Assembly (NCBI GenBank): GCA_039000515.1
Contig: JBCFYV010000012.1
Span: 116,323,949-116,387,948 of the forward strand
Direction of reading: 5' to 3'
From: Timema cristinae
Lineage: Eukaryota; Arthropoda; Insecta; Phasmatodea; Timematidae
Length of the DNA: 64,000 nucleotides
Part shown: positions 1 to 15,100 of the stretch, one piece after another
Layout of the letters: the number at the start of each line of letters is the position of its first letter
Numbering within the stretch: position 1 is the first letter of the stretch
Translations under genes and position numbers: made by a program
Notes under the pieces: model-generated
Told to the model about the DNA's origin: nothing
The model's database searches: none
Seen by the model: the letters and a program-made list of their open reading frames with translations, nothing else

Positions 1-1
1 G

Positions 2-148
2 TTCTTTTATTTAACAGAAAGACTAAATGCGCTTGCAGTACTTTCAATGGAGAAAATTTTTTTCAATTGTCATCCAGAGATCAAGGAGAAAATTATTGAA
101 CTATTTGCGCAAATTAAAACAAGAAGAATGGATTTCATCTTTAAATGA
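2..148 (+). pseudogene. hAT-family transposase, C-terminal fragment
   Basis: One open frame runs from the window edge to TGA at 146-148 and reads ...ERLNALAVLSMEKIF..., ending in a basic tail (IKTRRMDFIFK). The 'ERLN-LA-LS-E' block is the end of the hAT C-terminal dimerisation domain, which lets hAT transposases oligomerise. The rest of the element lies left of the window. Nothing shows that it is active. It could also be a host gene derived from a hAT transposase. Confidence 0.6.
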
Positions 149-957
149 ATAGATCAAGCTTGAACTGTAACAATTTAAGTTAAAGTAAGTAAAAAAGTTT
201 GTTTTTTTGTTAATATTTTATCAAGTTCCTGAAAAATTTTCTTTTTGTACATTTTTTTTTCCTTTTACACAATTTTAAAACAAAGGCTAAAAAAAATTCT
301 GGAGCAGCACCCCACTAATTTTAGCTACGAGCCACCACTGCAATCAAATCAACTAGCTCCTTTTTTAGATATATTATTTGTGTCTGCACTTAACCTACCT
401 TTCCATGGTGGCCTACCCTGGACGTGTTTTCAAAATATGTTATGTTAAAACTATTCAGCTGTTATATTGTCTGCTTGCGCCTAGCTCTAGAAAATTTCAT
501 TTTGAAGAGTTTAATTGGACGTTGTTTCCGACCTTCTCATTGGTTGGTACGGTCACGTGATTACGGTTTCGACTGTTGTAGACGTAATTTCCATTTCTAA
601 GGAGTATTAAGGACTATAAGGATGTGGAGGTTCCAGACCTGTTGATGGGCTCACACTGAAATATTTCACTATTCCACTATGGTTTTTATTGTTGTGATAC
701 ATTTGAAGATCACATGACATAGTTTTACTAACTTTTGTCAACTAATGTCTTCCTACCAGAATATTACGATACATCAGCCCGTGCCCAAATGCCCAAAGTA
801 AAAACCTTAACTCACTCTAACAAGATGGCTTCTCCCATCTTGGGGTCCTTTTTGAAGATGTTCCATGCCTTGGAGACTAGCTTCTTCTCCCCGGGGCTGA
901 GCCCCAGAGGGCTGCCGGCGTTACCCCACACGCCCCACTATAAATTATAATAATAAT

Positions 958-992
<35 letters not shown>

Positions 993-2144
993 TGAATTAA
1001 TAATAATAATAAATAATAATATTAAATGAAGTAAGGCTACGTCTTTCTTACACTTAACCAATACAATTAAAATAAAGTTTAACAAAATATATATAATATA
1101 TATATAAACATAATACACAAAATGTATAACAACTAGAGCTAAAATATACTAGGATTACGTAATATGAGAACACACACACGAAGTTGTGATTACGTCTCAC
1201 ACTCCTCAATCACACGAATGAGCTTCAACACGCAGATTATCTTTGGTTAGGGTATGCCTTGAACGAGAATTCTTATACTTATTTAGTTAGTATATAAAGT
1301 GGAACTTTATTAGTGATATTTTAATATTATTTTAAATTATATATATTTAATAATACTTTTAAAAAAAAAGCTTCGCAATAAAATATCTATATAATGTTGG
1401 AGCAGGAAGAGTTGATGCAGGGGTCGGGGGTACTAAACCGCAATCATCAAACCGCAGAACAAGCCTGTAATCAAAAGTTGTTCTTGTTTACTTTGCAACA
1501 AGTTAAAGGATTGCAGAGTACAGCTATTTATTTATCTTGAATAATATGTTTAATAATCGTATAAGAGTTCGTCCTGCCATCTGATCATCCTATGAATGTA
1601 GTATAGGAATGCTAACCTAGACTAAGTTAGTTTTTAATTCCTGTCATCAATTAGTAAATATCTGTTGTATTAGACGTGAAGTATTTGGTTAAGATAGTTT
1701 GTAAGTCATGCCTCCTAATTAGTAAATATCTAAGGCTGAATGTTTTATTAGCTAACAATTTTTTTCTTTGTTATAGCGTCAATGACTACGATAGCATGTA
1801 AGATTAAAAATGGAGGGGAAATATTCTATTATTTTTTTATTGAGAAGTAGGGCGACTGTAATATCCATGACAGCTAATAAAAATCAGGACCAAATATAAA
1901 TCAATTTTAATTTAATAGGATAGACACCACTTGAATTAAGTTTTAAAAGATACAGTTAAATTACCGGTACGTGGTTTTATAAGGGAATCTTTAAGCTAAC
2001 TATTTTTTATATAAAACGTATCAGCATTTTTTGACTGGTGTGCTGCAAAGGGTTAATAGGTGTGCCGCGAAGTTTAAGGGAAGTTGAAAAAAATTAGGCT
2101 TAAAAATATAATATTTTTAAATCCATGATCAACATTTTTTTAAA
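149..2144. other. AT-rich intergenic DNA, no gene seen
   Basis: No coding signal is visible. It holds an imperfect TAA tract at about 948-1025 and long A/T runs. Near 2036-2085 a phrase like 'gtgtgccgcgaag' recurs in altered form at 6225-6245, on the far side of the Helitron. This suggests that the Helitron landed in an older hAT-like repeat. Confidence 0.5.
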
Positions 2145-2769
2145 TCCTAACTAATATTATAAATACGAAATGTGAGTTTGTTTGTTACTCTTTCACGACT
2201 AACTATCGACCGATCATCATGAAATTTTGCATACACGATGATCATGGAACATTAAAGACATAAGGTACCTTCACAGAAAAAAGTACTTTCCCAGGATCAG
2301 AAAAGAAAGGTATAATACTGTTCCCAGGGATAGAAAAAAAATAACTTTTAGACGGTCGTCCGGCATAACAACTCGACCTATTGATATGAACATGAATTGC
2401 AACATGATGCCTGGAGTACAGAAAAAGGGACCTGTGGTATCCCGGAGAAAATCTGATATCCCGAATTAAAATCTGTTCTCAAGTTATTTTAGGCACATCT
2501 ATCTTAAAAGGTTTAAAATAATTACATTCAGCTAATTAAGCTCTGTCTGTTCACCCCGTTATGGTAAATGACAAAATTGTCGTAAGAAGTTTGGTATTAT
2601 ACTGTGATGAACTCAAATAAAAACATTATTTTTACTAGAGTGCCTTTAACGTTTAGTACTATAACAACTCGATAGATGTCGCGTTTCGATTTGTACTATT
2701 TAATGTACTAAGATTTAATTACTCCCGCTATCTGCATGAATACACAGAAGACGCTTTCGCCTATGTGCG

Positions 2770-3760
2770 CACTTAAGGCCTGTGTTCGTGACTTTAACCT
2801 GCAATTCCTCATGGAAGGAAATAAGAGAAGAGCTTATGCCCGGGCAAAGAGCTACTGACCGACATGACTTAGTTGCCCGCGTGTTTCGTTTAAAGGTCCA
2901 AAAACTAATGAATGTTATTACAAAGGGAAAAGTATTTGGAAACGTCCAGTGCTACATGTATTCCATTGAATGGCAGAAACGAGGACTGCCACATGTGCAC
3001 ATTCTTATTTGGTTGCAAGAAAAGCTGCGTCCCAAACAAATAGATAACTAATAATCGCCGAGTTCCGTATTCAGAGCAAGATAAGGATTTGCACGATACC
3101 GTAGTCAGAAACATGGTTCATGGTCCCTTGGGCACGCAATCCAGCATCGCCTTGCATGAAAAATGGAAAATGTACAAAAAAATTCCCCCGAAAGCTGCTA
3201 AAGGAAATAGTGCACAATGGTAAGGGTTACCCTTTATACAGATGAAGAGCACCCGAAGATGGTGGTAGAAGTGTTACGATTCAGACTCGCAGTGGGGCGT
3301 CCAAACTTTTGATAATAGCTGGGTTGTGCCGTATTCACCCATTCTATGTAAAATATTAATACCCTCTTTAATGTAGAAGTCTGCAACTCTGTTAGTGCTG
3401 TTAAATATATTTGCAAATACATTAATAAAGGGAGCGATCAGGCGATCTTCAATCTGCGTAACGAAGGTGTAGCGCAAACTCTTAATGAAGTACAAACCTA
3501 TCAAGCAGGGCGATATGTCAGTAGTAATGAGGCAGCGTGGCGGCTCCTTGGTTTACCCTTACACGAAAGACATCCGACTGTTACACATCTTGCCGTGCAC
3601 TTAGAAAATGGACCACGTGTTTTCTTTAATGAGAGTAATTTCCAGGAAAGGATTTCATCACCTTCTAAAACCACATTAACTGCCTTTTTCCAGCTTTGTC
3701 AAACATATACTTTCGCTAAAACATTATTGTATTCCCAAGTCCCCCATTATTATACATGGA
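2770..3760 (+). pseudogene. Helitron Rep (HUH endonuclease) region, broken
   Basis: The open part at 2782-3051 carries the Helitron-like N domain, with conserved blocks PGQRATDRHDLVARVFRLKV and YSIEWQKRGLPHVHILIWL. PHVHI is the HUH metal-binding motif. Further on, in other frames, comes KYICKYINKG, the tyrosine region of Rep, where a catalytic Tyr would attack DNA, and then a block containing YVSSNEAAWRLL. Stops and frame changes near 3050, 3230, 3300-3360 and 3770 prevent a full protein. No promoter or intact start is apparent. Confidence 0.85.
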
Positions 3761-3894
3761 ACACCTAAAAAAATTAGTAGAAACGCCGCGTTCAAGGTAT
3801 GCCTGTTGAAGATTTGCCAGGGGTTAAATCATCAGACGCTCTTGGTCATGTCTACACCGTCCATGTACGAACTTTGTAATGCTTTTGTCTGCGC

Positions 3895-4191
3895 ATGTTA
3901 TTGCATCATGTTCGAGGTCCAACTAGCCATAGAGACTTAAAATTGTCAAGGTCAGAATGCGGAACATATAGAGAAGCTCTACGTTTGTTAGAGAATGATA
4001 ACCACTGGGACGAAACTATGGAGAAAGCCATGCAGTGCCAATCATCAGACAAAATCAGGGAACTTTACACAACCCTCATATCATCTTGCGGTCTTTCCAA
4101 TCCTCAAACACTGTGGGATAAGTACAAAGAGTACATGGTGGAAGATATTTTAGCGGCGGCTACAGCAAGTACATGCAGATATGACTTTTAA
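3895..4191 (+). pseudogene. Helitron polyprotein middle segment
   Basis: The translation contains LLHHVRGPTSHRDLK, then a REALRLLENDNHWDETM block and a stretch with NPQTLWDKYKEYMVEDIL. This is the linker that sits between the Rep and helicase parts of Helitron proteins. It is open for 98 codons and then stops. It belongs with the segments on either side and is not a separate gene. Confidence 0.8.
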
Positions 4192-4384
4192 TGAGCACAT
4201 CTACTACGAAGCGCTGACGAAAATTGACAACAGTGCTACGACAATGACGGGGAAGAGGTTTCAAGATTTTTGGAATGGTAATCCCTCGACGATCAGATGA
4301 AAATTACTTAAACGATGAAATTACTCGGGAATTAAACTATGATTTCACATCATTGCAACAGAAATTAACCGAATTATTCCTCGG

Positions 4385-5754
4385 TTGCTTCCAGAACAAA
4401 TTCACGTATTTCAACAGGTGTTACGTCAAGTAGAGTCAGGGAATGATGCACTCCTCTTTCTCGACGCCCCTGGAGGAACCGGGAAAACGTGTTTGCTGAA
4501 CTTATTATTGCCGTTCATAAGAAAAGACCAGAAAATTGCTGTTGCCGTGGCTTCCTCCGGTATAGCAGCTACACTACTGAACAACGGCCGTCTGCACATT
4601 CCGTTCTAAAATTGCCATTAAATCTTGCACTTGCACAGGAAGAGTCACCCATCTGCAATTTCAGCAAAAATAGCTCTCGAGGTATGATGCTACAACAATG
4701 TAAACTTTTAGTGTGGGACGAAAGTACGATATCCCACAAAAAAGCTATAGAGTCATTAAATCAAACTCTTCAGGACTTGCGAGACAGAACAGATATTATG
4801 GGAGGAACGGTAGTTTTACTGGCTGGTGACTTCCGACAAACTCTACCGGTGATCCAGAGGGGCACACATGCAGATGAAATCAAAGCCTGTCTCAAGTCAT
4901 CAAGATTGTGGGCAAAAATTAAAAAATTCCGCCTAACAACGAATATGAGAGTCCACCTTTATAATGACGTAGATTCAGGACATTACTCAGAGACACTATT
5001 GAAAATTGGCGATGGACGTTTGGACACGGATGATAAAGGTTGTATTTTACTTACAGGGGAATTCTGTAATTTGGTGGAAAATGATGTGGTGCTCATTGCT
5101 AAAGTTTACCCAGACTTACAACTAAATTTTAATTGTGTTCACTGGTTGTGTGCAAGAGCAATTCTTGCACCAAAAAATGAAATCGTTAACAAAATCAACA
5201 CTGACATTTTGAAAGAGGTGCAGGGAGAAATAAAGGAGTATATGTCAATAGATACAATCATGGACACAGAACAGAGCACTTCATATCCCGCTGAGTTTTT
5301 TAATTCTCTGGAGCTATCGGGTGTACCCTCGCATTAACTACAATTGAAATTAGGTGTACCAGTTATGCTTATGCGAAATTTATATGCACCCCGATTATGT
5401 AATGGGACGAGGCTTCGTATTACACAATTAGGGCAAAATATAATCTGTACCACCATTTTAACAGGTGTGGGAAAAGGGGAAAGTGTAATCATACCGCGAA
5501 TCCCAATAATCCCCACTGCCCTACCATTTCAATTCAAAAGACTCCAGTTTCCAATCAAACTTAGTTTTGCTATTACTATTAACAAAGCGCAAGGGCAAAC
5601 ATTGCAGGTAGCAGGGGTGCATTTGGAAAAGCTATGTTTTTCCCATGGCCAGCTATATGCAGCATGTTCGCGTGTGTCCAATCCCCAGAATTTGTATGTA
5701 TTTGCGCCAAATGGAAGGACATACAACATAGTATATAGGAGCGTCCTAAAATAA
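4385..5754 (+). pseudogene. Helitron PIF1-like helicase region, broken
   Basis: Superfamily 1B (PIF1-type) helicase motifs appear in order: Walker A in LDAPGGTGKTCLLN (about 4469-4500), motif II WDES (about 4717), motif III GDFRQTLPV (about 4825), and the C-terminal AITINKAQGQTLQ (about 5570) with YAACSRVSNPQNLYVFA (about 5660-5705). The frame shifts near 4590 and a stop lies at 5335-5337. The helicase would unwind DNA during rolling-circle transposition. Here it cannot be made in one piece. Confidence 0.87.
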
Positions 5755-6095
5755 TGATCTATTCTGTTCCCGTGATTGCAACGGCCAAGAACAAGCGGAG
5801 TAAATAAGGGATGTTAATTAACTGTAGGCAAAATTTAAGATGGAGTGGGATTTTCAATTCGCGGCAAGGTATAACCTATGACTCTACTGACACACACGCC
5901 TCTACTTCTTTTCTACTCCTACACTTAATCCTTATTTATATTGTTTAGTTTGTATGTTTCTTTATCTCTACCTGTATTGACCAACAACCTGAATAAGTTC
6001 ATTGTTTTTATTTTCATACTTCCTGTGTCGACCGACAACCTGAATTTATTGACAAAATAAACATTAACGCGAGCGAAGCCGCGGGCAAAAGCTAG

Positions 6096-8335
<2,240 letters not shown>

Positions 8336-9597
8336 AGCTACATCACTAGTAGGTGCAGGAGTAGATTGATCTGTCTTGTAGAACTTGTTGACATCTCTAG
8401 TAGGTGCAGGAGTAGATTGATCTGTCTTGTAGAACTTGTTGACATCTCTAGTAGATGCAGGAGTAGATTGATCTGTCTTGTAGAACTTGTTGACATCTCT
8501 AGTAGGTGCAGGAGTAGATTGATCTGTCTTGTAGAACTTGTTGACATCTCTAGTAGGTGCAGGAGTAGATTGATCTGTCTTGTAGAACTTGTTGACATCT
8601 CTAGTAGGTGCAGGAGTAGATTGATCTGTCTTGTAGAACTTGTTGACACCTCTAGTAGGTGCAGAGTAGATTGATCTGTCTTGTAGAACTTGTTGACATC
8701 TCTAGTAGGTGCAGGAGTAGATTGATCTGTCTTGTAGAACTTGTTGACATCTCTAGTAGGTGCAGGAGTAGATTGATCTGTCTTGTAGAACTTGTTGACA
8801 TATCTAGTAGGTGCAGGAGTAGATTGATCTGTCTTGTAGAACTTGTTTACATCTCTAGTAGGTGCAGGAGTAGATTGATCTGTCTTGTAGAACTTGTTGA
8901 CATCTCTAGTAGATGCAGGAGTAGATTGATCTGTCTTGTAGAACTTGTAGACATCTCTAGTAGATGCAGGAGTAGATTGATCTGTCTTGTAGAACTTGTT
9001 GACATCTCTAGTAGGTGCAGGAGTAGATTGATCTGTCTTGTAGAACTTGTTGACATCTCTAGTAGGTGCAGGAGTAGATTGATCTGTCTTGTAGAACTTG
9101 TTGACATCTCTAGTAGGTGCAGGAGTAGATTGATTGCTCTGTCTTGTAGAACTTGTTGACATCTCTAGTAGGTGCAGGAGTAGATTGATTGCTCTGTCTT
9201 GTAGAACTTTTTGACATCTCTAGTAGGTGCAGGAGTAGATTGATCTGTCTTGTAGAACTTGTTGACATCTCTAGTAGGTGCAGGAGTAGATTGATCTGTC
9301 TTTTAGAACTTGTTTACATCTCTATTAGGTGCAGGAGTAGATTGATTGCTCTGTCTTGTAGAACTTGTTGACATCTCTATTAGGTGCAGGAGTAGATTGA
9401 TTGCTCTGTCTTGTAGAACTTGTTGACATCTCTAGTAGGTGCAGGAGTAGATTGATTGCTCTGTCTTGTAGAACTTGTTGACATCTCTAGTAGGTGCAGG
9501 AGTAGATTGATTGCTCTGTCTTGTAGAACTTGTTGACATCTCTAGTAGGTGCAGGAGTAGATTGATCTGTCTTTGGAACTTGTTGACATCTCTAGTA
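8336..9597. repeat. 51-bp minisatellite, about 24 copies
   Basis: The unit is about 51 bp and built around 'tagtaggtgcaggagtagat' followed by 'tgatctgtcttgtagaactt'. Because 51 is a multiple of three, both strands stay open for long stretches (17-residue periods such as ISSRCRSRLICLVELVD). Toward the right end (about 9130-9540) several units carry an extra 'ttgc' and are 55 bp, so two unit sub-types exist. I see no gene signal at either edge, so the open frames are most likely a by-product of the period. Confidence 0.93.
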
Positions 9598-11025
9598 GTG
9601 CAGTGGAGGTTAAACTGTTCCGTATGTTATTAACTCTGTTTGAAATGGTAAGGACTTTGGTAAACTAAATATGATTGGCTCACTCTACTTTCCTTTGACC
9701 CCTCGGAGAGAGAAGTATTATGATTATCTAGGGTTTTCGTAATGCTCCCTCATAATACTTTTCAGTATTAGAAATATAACCCTAAAATTAATAGTAGTTT
9801 CCTGTAGGGTTAAAAGAGATAAAATCGATGTTCTAGAAATTTTTCAAAATATGTTTACTCTTTGCTTTATCTAAGTACAAATCAACGTTAAAAACAAAAT
9901 AGAAAATCTCATTTTCCCATGTAAAGGACTTAAAGGGTGGTTTACATAGGCAAAAATTTCCGATCTTGATAATATTTCTGCAAATAATTGAGATACAAAA
10001 TAACTTTTTATCGTAAAGTTGTAGTACCATAAAAAAAAACTAAAAAAACATTTGTTTGCAATATATTTTCACAAATCCGTTCCTATTTTCTCACTATTTA
10101 TTTAAAAGTATATATTACTATTAGACATTATTTCTTTTATGGTCTTTGGTGGAATTTGATACAATTTTTTCATAATGTTTCTGCAACAATATATTGCTAT
10201 AGGTTTCACAAATCTTACGAGTTATAAGTAATTACTTTAATAACTCTATGTCGTAGTACTTTACCTTAACTTAAATGTCTCAATTCTTAGTTAAAGGCGA
10301 GAGAAAGTCTTTGTTTATTTATTTGAACAGATGTCACCTTGAACTGCGCAAGTTAAGGAGGTCATTCGCATCTCTGTGATAACTAAACGTTACATTTCAT
10401 GCATACATTTTAGCCTGTGTACCAGTTTATCAAGGATGAGCCAAACCAGGTGTAAACGTTTAAATAGAAGATTATTTAGTAATAACTTTTGATCTAATGT
10501 AATATATGAAACAATTTGATTTAAATTAAAACTGTATATTTTGTTAATTAAATACAAGAATGGTTGATTGTGTAGTAAGTAGGTGATGAACTGATAATTG
10601 AAAATATTTATTGTTGTTTTACTAAATTTGTAGCTTAATTTATTTTAAAATACGATAATTAATTACAATTTAGAAAGTATTTTTCTAACACCTAATGGCT
10701 TATATTATAATAAATTTTATCAGTTAATATAATTTATTTCTCTATCATTTATAATAAATAAAATTTAAATTAATAAAATTTTGGAACTTACATAAATAAT
10801 ATTTTAGAAACATTATGAAATCAATGTTAATTAAATTGATTTTATCAACAATTAATTATACCTGGTATTCGTTAAATATCAGTATTCGTATAATTTTTCG
10901 AAAAGCATGATTTGCCAAACAAATCAAAATGATATTTTATATTATACTATTATATATTATAATATTTTATAGCATATAATAGTATTATTAACGTCAATAA
11001 AGTGCTATTTTGTAATGACACAGGT
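9598..11025. other. AT-rich DNA 3' of globin C, nothing recognised
   Basis: Very AT-rich with many short inverted A/T words (for example 10940-10990). No coding or RNA gene signal. It lies downstream of globin C and could include part of a long 3' untranslated region. Confidence 0.4.
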
Positions 11026-11706
11026 AATAAGTTGGTCTTGTTGTAAGGGCACTAATTTTATCTTGTTAAGGGCACTTAGTTTACCGTGTTGATAATTTTC
11101 GTTAAGATGATATTGTTGGAAACTTCATTAACTTTATCTTGTTGGGAATGTCACTAAGTTGATCTTGCTAGGAACGTCACTAATTTTATCTTGCTGGGTT
11201 CATCACTAAGTTAATCTTGATAGGAAGTAGGAACGTCCTAAGTTAATACTTCTGGAAACGTCTCTAAGTTGATCTTGTTGGGAACGTCCCTAAGTTGAGC
11301 TTGTTGAGAACGTCACTAAGTTTATCTTGCTGGGTTCATCACTAAGTTAATCTTGCTAGGAACGTCACTAAGCTAATATTTCTGGGAACATCGCTAAGTT
11401 GATATTGTTGGGAACGTCACTAAGTTTATCTTGCTGGGTTCATCACTAAGTTAATCTTGCTAGGAACGTCACTAAGCTAATATTTCTGGGAACGTCGCTT
11501 AGTTGATCTTGCTAGGAACGTCACTAAGTTGATCTTGCTAGGAACGTCACTAAGTTAATAGCTACTTCTGGAAACGTCACTAAGTTGATCTTGTTGGGAA
11601 CGTCCCTAAGTTGATCTTGTTGAGAACGTCACTAAGTTTATCTTGCTGGGTTCATCACTTAGTTAATATTTCTGAGAACGTCACTAAGTTGGTCTTGTTG
11701 CAAACC
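11026..11706. repeat. Degenerate 26-bp minisatellite at the 3' edge of globin C
   Basis: Units of about 26 bp resemble 'taggaacgtcactaagttga' plus 'tcttgc', with many variants (ttcatcactaag, gtccctaag). The array ends a few bases below the globin C stop codon (TAG at 11711-11713), so it would form the start of that transcript's 3' untranslated region or the flank. Confidence 0.88.
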
Positions 11707-11710
11707 CTTT

Positions 11711-11854
11711 CTAAGCGATATTGTAGCTCTTCTCCACCTCAACGAGGAGGGGGTAGGTGGCGAAGGTCATCTTGAGCATCGCCCTCTCAGTTTCTGGAGT
11801 CATCTTCTCCCCAAGATGGTCGCTCATTGCTCCAATCAACAGAACACTCGTTCC
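11711..11854 (-). CDS. Globin C last exon (G-H helices)
   Basis: The acceptor tgcgcag precedes GGA. The exon encodes 47 residues (GTSVLLIGAM... to ...VEKSYNIA) and TAG. Its phase 0 start matches the G7.0 donor of the preceding exon. It has the usual length for a globin 3' exon, and helix H ends in a short acidic/basic tail. Confidence 0.82.
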   Translation of the reverse strand, partial: GTSVLLIGAMSDHLGEKMTPETERAMLKMTFATYPLLVEVEKSYNIA

Positions 11855-12154
11855 CTGCGCATAACAAGGCCGACAAGACAACTCACAAGCGTCACCTTAT
11901 ACAATGTGTTATCATTTCCTTTTTAAGATCATATCTTGGGTATCTAGAGCTGTTGCATATATTTTACAAGGGATCATTTTTCTAGGGGGAGAGGGGGGGG
12001 GGGCGCTAGAAAATGTTATATAGCCAATACAAGTTCTTATTCTTAGCCTATACATAGACATAGTAGTGGGGTCCATCAAATTCTAGGATGGCCCAGACAA
12101 CCACCTTCTTACTACGATCTTGAATATATGTTTTATATATAGATAGGTAGATAA

Positions 12155-12186
<32 letters not shown>

Positions 12187-15100
12187 TTATGTGTATCTGT
12201 GACATCCATAGACGGCGTAGCTTTATTCTCCCCTTTCTGCCTTCCACACCCCATACTTACCTTCATCTACCACCAAGTATAAATCCAGCCTGAACCCTCT
12301 ACTCACCTACAGTCCTCGGGAGAAATTAAACTGGTGGGGGAACTTTGAAACTTGGGCTATCTCGAGGGCGTTTTTAAAATTGATATAGGTGGACCTTTTT
12401 CCAGATTCTCTCCCATCCTTCCCTCTTCCCCCGAAACGTTTGATCTTTCATCTCACATCTTTACTCGGTCCTACCAGTTAGATAAAGTATTTAACAACCG
12501 TTGTGTTTTAAAGAATAGTACAATAATTCATGTGGCATGTCACCAAATTCTTATTTGATGAAATAACTGGGTCTCTAAGGCTATGGTATATTATTATTAT
12601 TATTATTAGCACCGCGTATTACTACCCGTTCGGGTTGTACGCACTTACGCTAATGTGTAATGGTACGGTGATTGTGAGATGAAATGGAAGACCTAGAGTT
12701 TTGCGTGGAATCCGAACCACGGTGGTGGCCTGGCATTCCCTACATTCACAAGTTGTGATTAATACACGTCTTGTCAGAGGTGAAGGAAGGGTTTGGCAAT
12801 CAGATAAATCTGTGCCGGGACCGGGATTGAACCCCGGACCCCCAGCCCATAAGTCCGACACCTTACCCCTAGAACACCAGTTCACCGCTTTGGTATTCAA
12901 TGAGGGGTACGCATACCCTCGGAGTTGCGCGAAGACACCTGTGTTTGCCAGAAAAATGTAAGCTCATTTAGGAATTATGATTTAACCATTTATTTTAGAT
13001 ATAGATTATATAATGTGTATAAGGTTAGGTAAAAAGTTATATCTGAGAGTGAGCGAGCTAAGAAGGTAAAATACCACTTCTTTAAGGTCGTGAAGTACGA
13101 CGGGTTCAACTCACGAAGAAAGCGCCGATGAAGGGTATGTGTCCGGCGTGCAAAATCCTGGCCACCCTCTCGATAAAGTCCTGGGTGGCGCGCTCGTCAT
13201 CAGCATGATCCAGGAACCCGGTGATGGCCTTCACGACCCTATGGGTGGTGTCCTTGAAGACAGGACTGTCGGGAGGTCATCCACCTTCAGGTCTGAGACT
13301 CCGGGTATCATCTTCTGGATCTCAGGCATGGCGTCAATGACCCTGGGGCATTACTGGTGCGTCACTAGGGGTGTGCGTGTCTAGAGTTACTAGGGGTATC
13401 TAGGATTACTAGGAGTGTGCGTGTCTAGGGTTACTAGGGGTGTGCGTGTTTAGGGTTACTAGGGGTGTGCATGTATGAGTTACTAGGGGTGTGCGTGTCT
13501 AGAGTTACTAGGGGTGTGCGTGTTTAGGGTTATTAGGGGTGTGCGTGTCTAGGGTTACTAGGGGTGTGCGTTTCTAGGGTTACTAGGGGTCTGCGTGTCT
13601 AGGGTTATTAGGGGTGTGCGTGTCTAGAGTTAATAGGGGTGTGCGTGTCTAGGGTTACTAGGGGTGTGCGTGTCTAGAGTTAATAGGGGTGTGCGTGTCT
13701 AGGTTACTAGGGGTGCGTGTCTAGAGTTACTAGGTTGTGCATGTCTAGAGTTACTAGGGGTGTGCGTTTCTAGGGTTACTAGGGGTCTGCGTGTCTAGGG
13801 TTATTAGGGTGTTCGTGTCTAGAGTTAATAGGGGTGTGCGTGTCTAGGGTTACTAGGGGTGTGCGTGTCTAGAGTTAATAGGGGTGTGCGTGTCTAGGGT
13901 TACTAGGGGTGTGCATGTCTAGAGTTACTAGGGGTGTGCGTGTCTAGAGTTACTAGGGTGTGCGTGTCTAGGGTTATTAGGGGTGTGCGTGTCTAGAGTT
14001 AATAGGGGTGTGCGTGTCTAGGGTTACTAGGGGTCTGCGTGTCTAGAGTTACTAGGGGTGTGCGTGTCTAGAGTTACTAGGGGTGTGCATGTCTAGAGTT
14101 ACTAGGGGTGTGCGTGTCTAGAGTTACTAGGGGTGTGCGTGTCTAGAGTTACTAGGGGTGTGCGTATCCAGGGAGACAGGAATAATATAGAACAAAGACT
14201 GGTTACTGGTTAGTCTAGGGGCCCAGGATAAAGGAATAGAATCAAGAACAGGAATGTGCTTAATATCCAGACAAGTGATATTGAATACCAGTTCTGAGGC
14301 GTTCTAGAATCCATTCTTTCCATTTTTAGTAGTCTGTTAACAAGAGTGTTTGGCTACATTACCCAGCTGCATTGGTAGGTCGAACGGGGGTGGGAGGAAA
14401 GGGAGGAGGTTATGCTAAGAGATTTTCCCCTGGAAAGAACTCCCTACAGGAATAAATCCACCCCTCTTGATTTATTTCACTTCTCTTTGACATGCTCTGA
14501 TATGAGGCTGAAAGATGGCTTTGGATCACACCTTAAAATAGCTTCTATAGGCTTCAAATTTTCAAATATTTACCAATATAGGACCCCTCCAAATAGTTTT
14601 TAGGGAACCATAAAATATTCAAACATTTCTTCGGGTTGAGACGTTCAGAACCTCCCTAGACTCGATGAGCCGAGCCCCTCAAAATCATTTATTTTTGCGA
14701 ATTGCCCTGGGCAGCTTAGGTCAAAAGCTCTTTTAGGGTAACTCCTAAGGCTCGACACCTGACCTCAGAGGGGTTAACGCCCCTAAATGAGAGTACAGCC
14801 TTCACGAAAGGAGGAACCTACTCCTCCCACCGATAAAAGTTGGTCAAAGGAGTTTTTTCAGCTGTCCAGTAATGAGAGGGGTTGATGACAAACACGGGGT
14901 CATCGGCCCCTAAACTGTTAGCTTCACACGTATTACGTGCATGGCTACGCTCAAAGGATACACGCCATGATAGTTTAGGGGAACCTTGACAGAGTTATCT
15001 GTTTCCCAGACAATGGATGTTGGACCCTGGTGTGGCGGGTTAGTTTCTACCTTTAAGTATCTGACCTGACCTGTATGTTTAAATATGTGATAGATGTAGT

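Larger units (their letters stand above)
2145..6095 (+). mobile_element. Helitron, both ends present, coding part decayed
   Basis: The left end starts with TC at 2145, followed by the Helitron-typical 'taatattataaatacgaaa' and a 'gtttgttactctttcacg' segment. The right end has a GC-rich hairpin (gcgagcgaagccgcgggc, about 6068-6085) and terminates in CTAG at 6092-6095 followed by T, as expected for insertion between A and T. The preceding host base is A (2144). Inside lie remnants of the fused Rep-helicase used for rolling-circle transposition, in sense order but broken by stops and frameshifts. At about 3.95 kb it is shorter than a typical autonomous Helitron, so it has probably lost internal sequence. 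It should be immobile unless helped in trans. Confidence 0.85.

Noticed and set aside
8338..9162. 274-codon minus-strand frame
   Set aside because: Follows from the 51-bp period of the minisatellite; no start context, splice sites or domain.
13139..13384. 81-codon plus-strand frame
   Set aside because: Shadow of the globin C central exon on the other strand.
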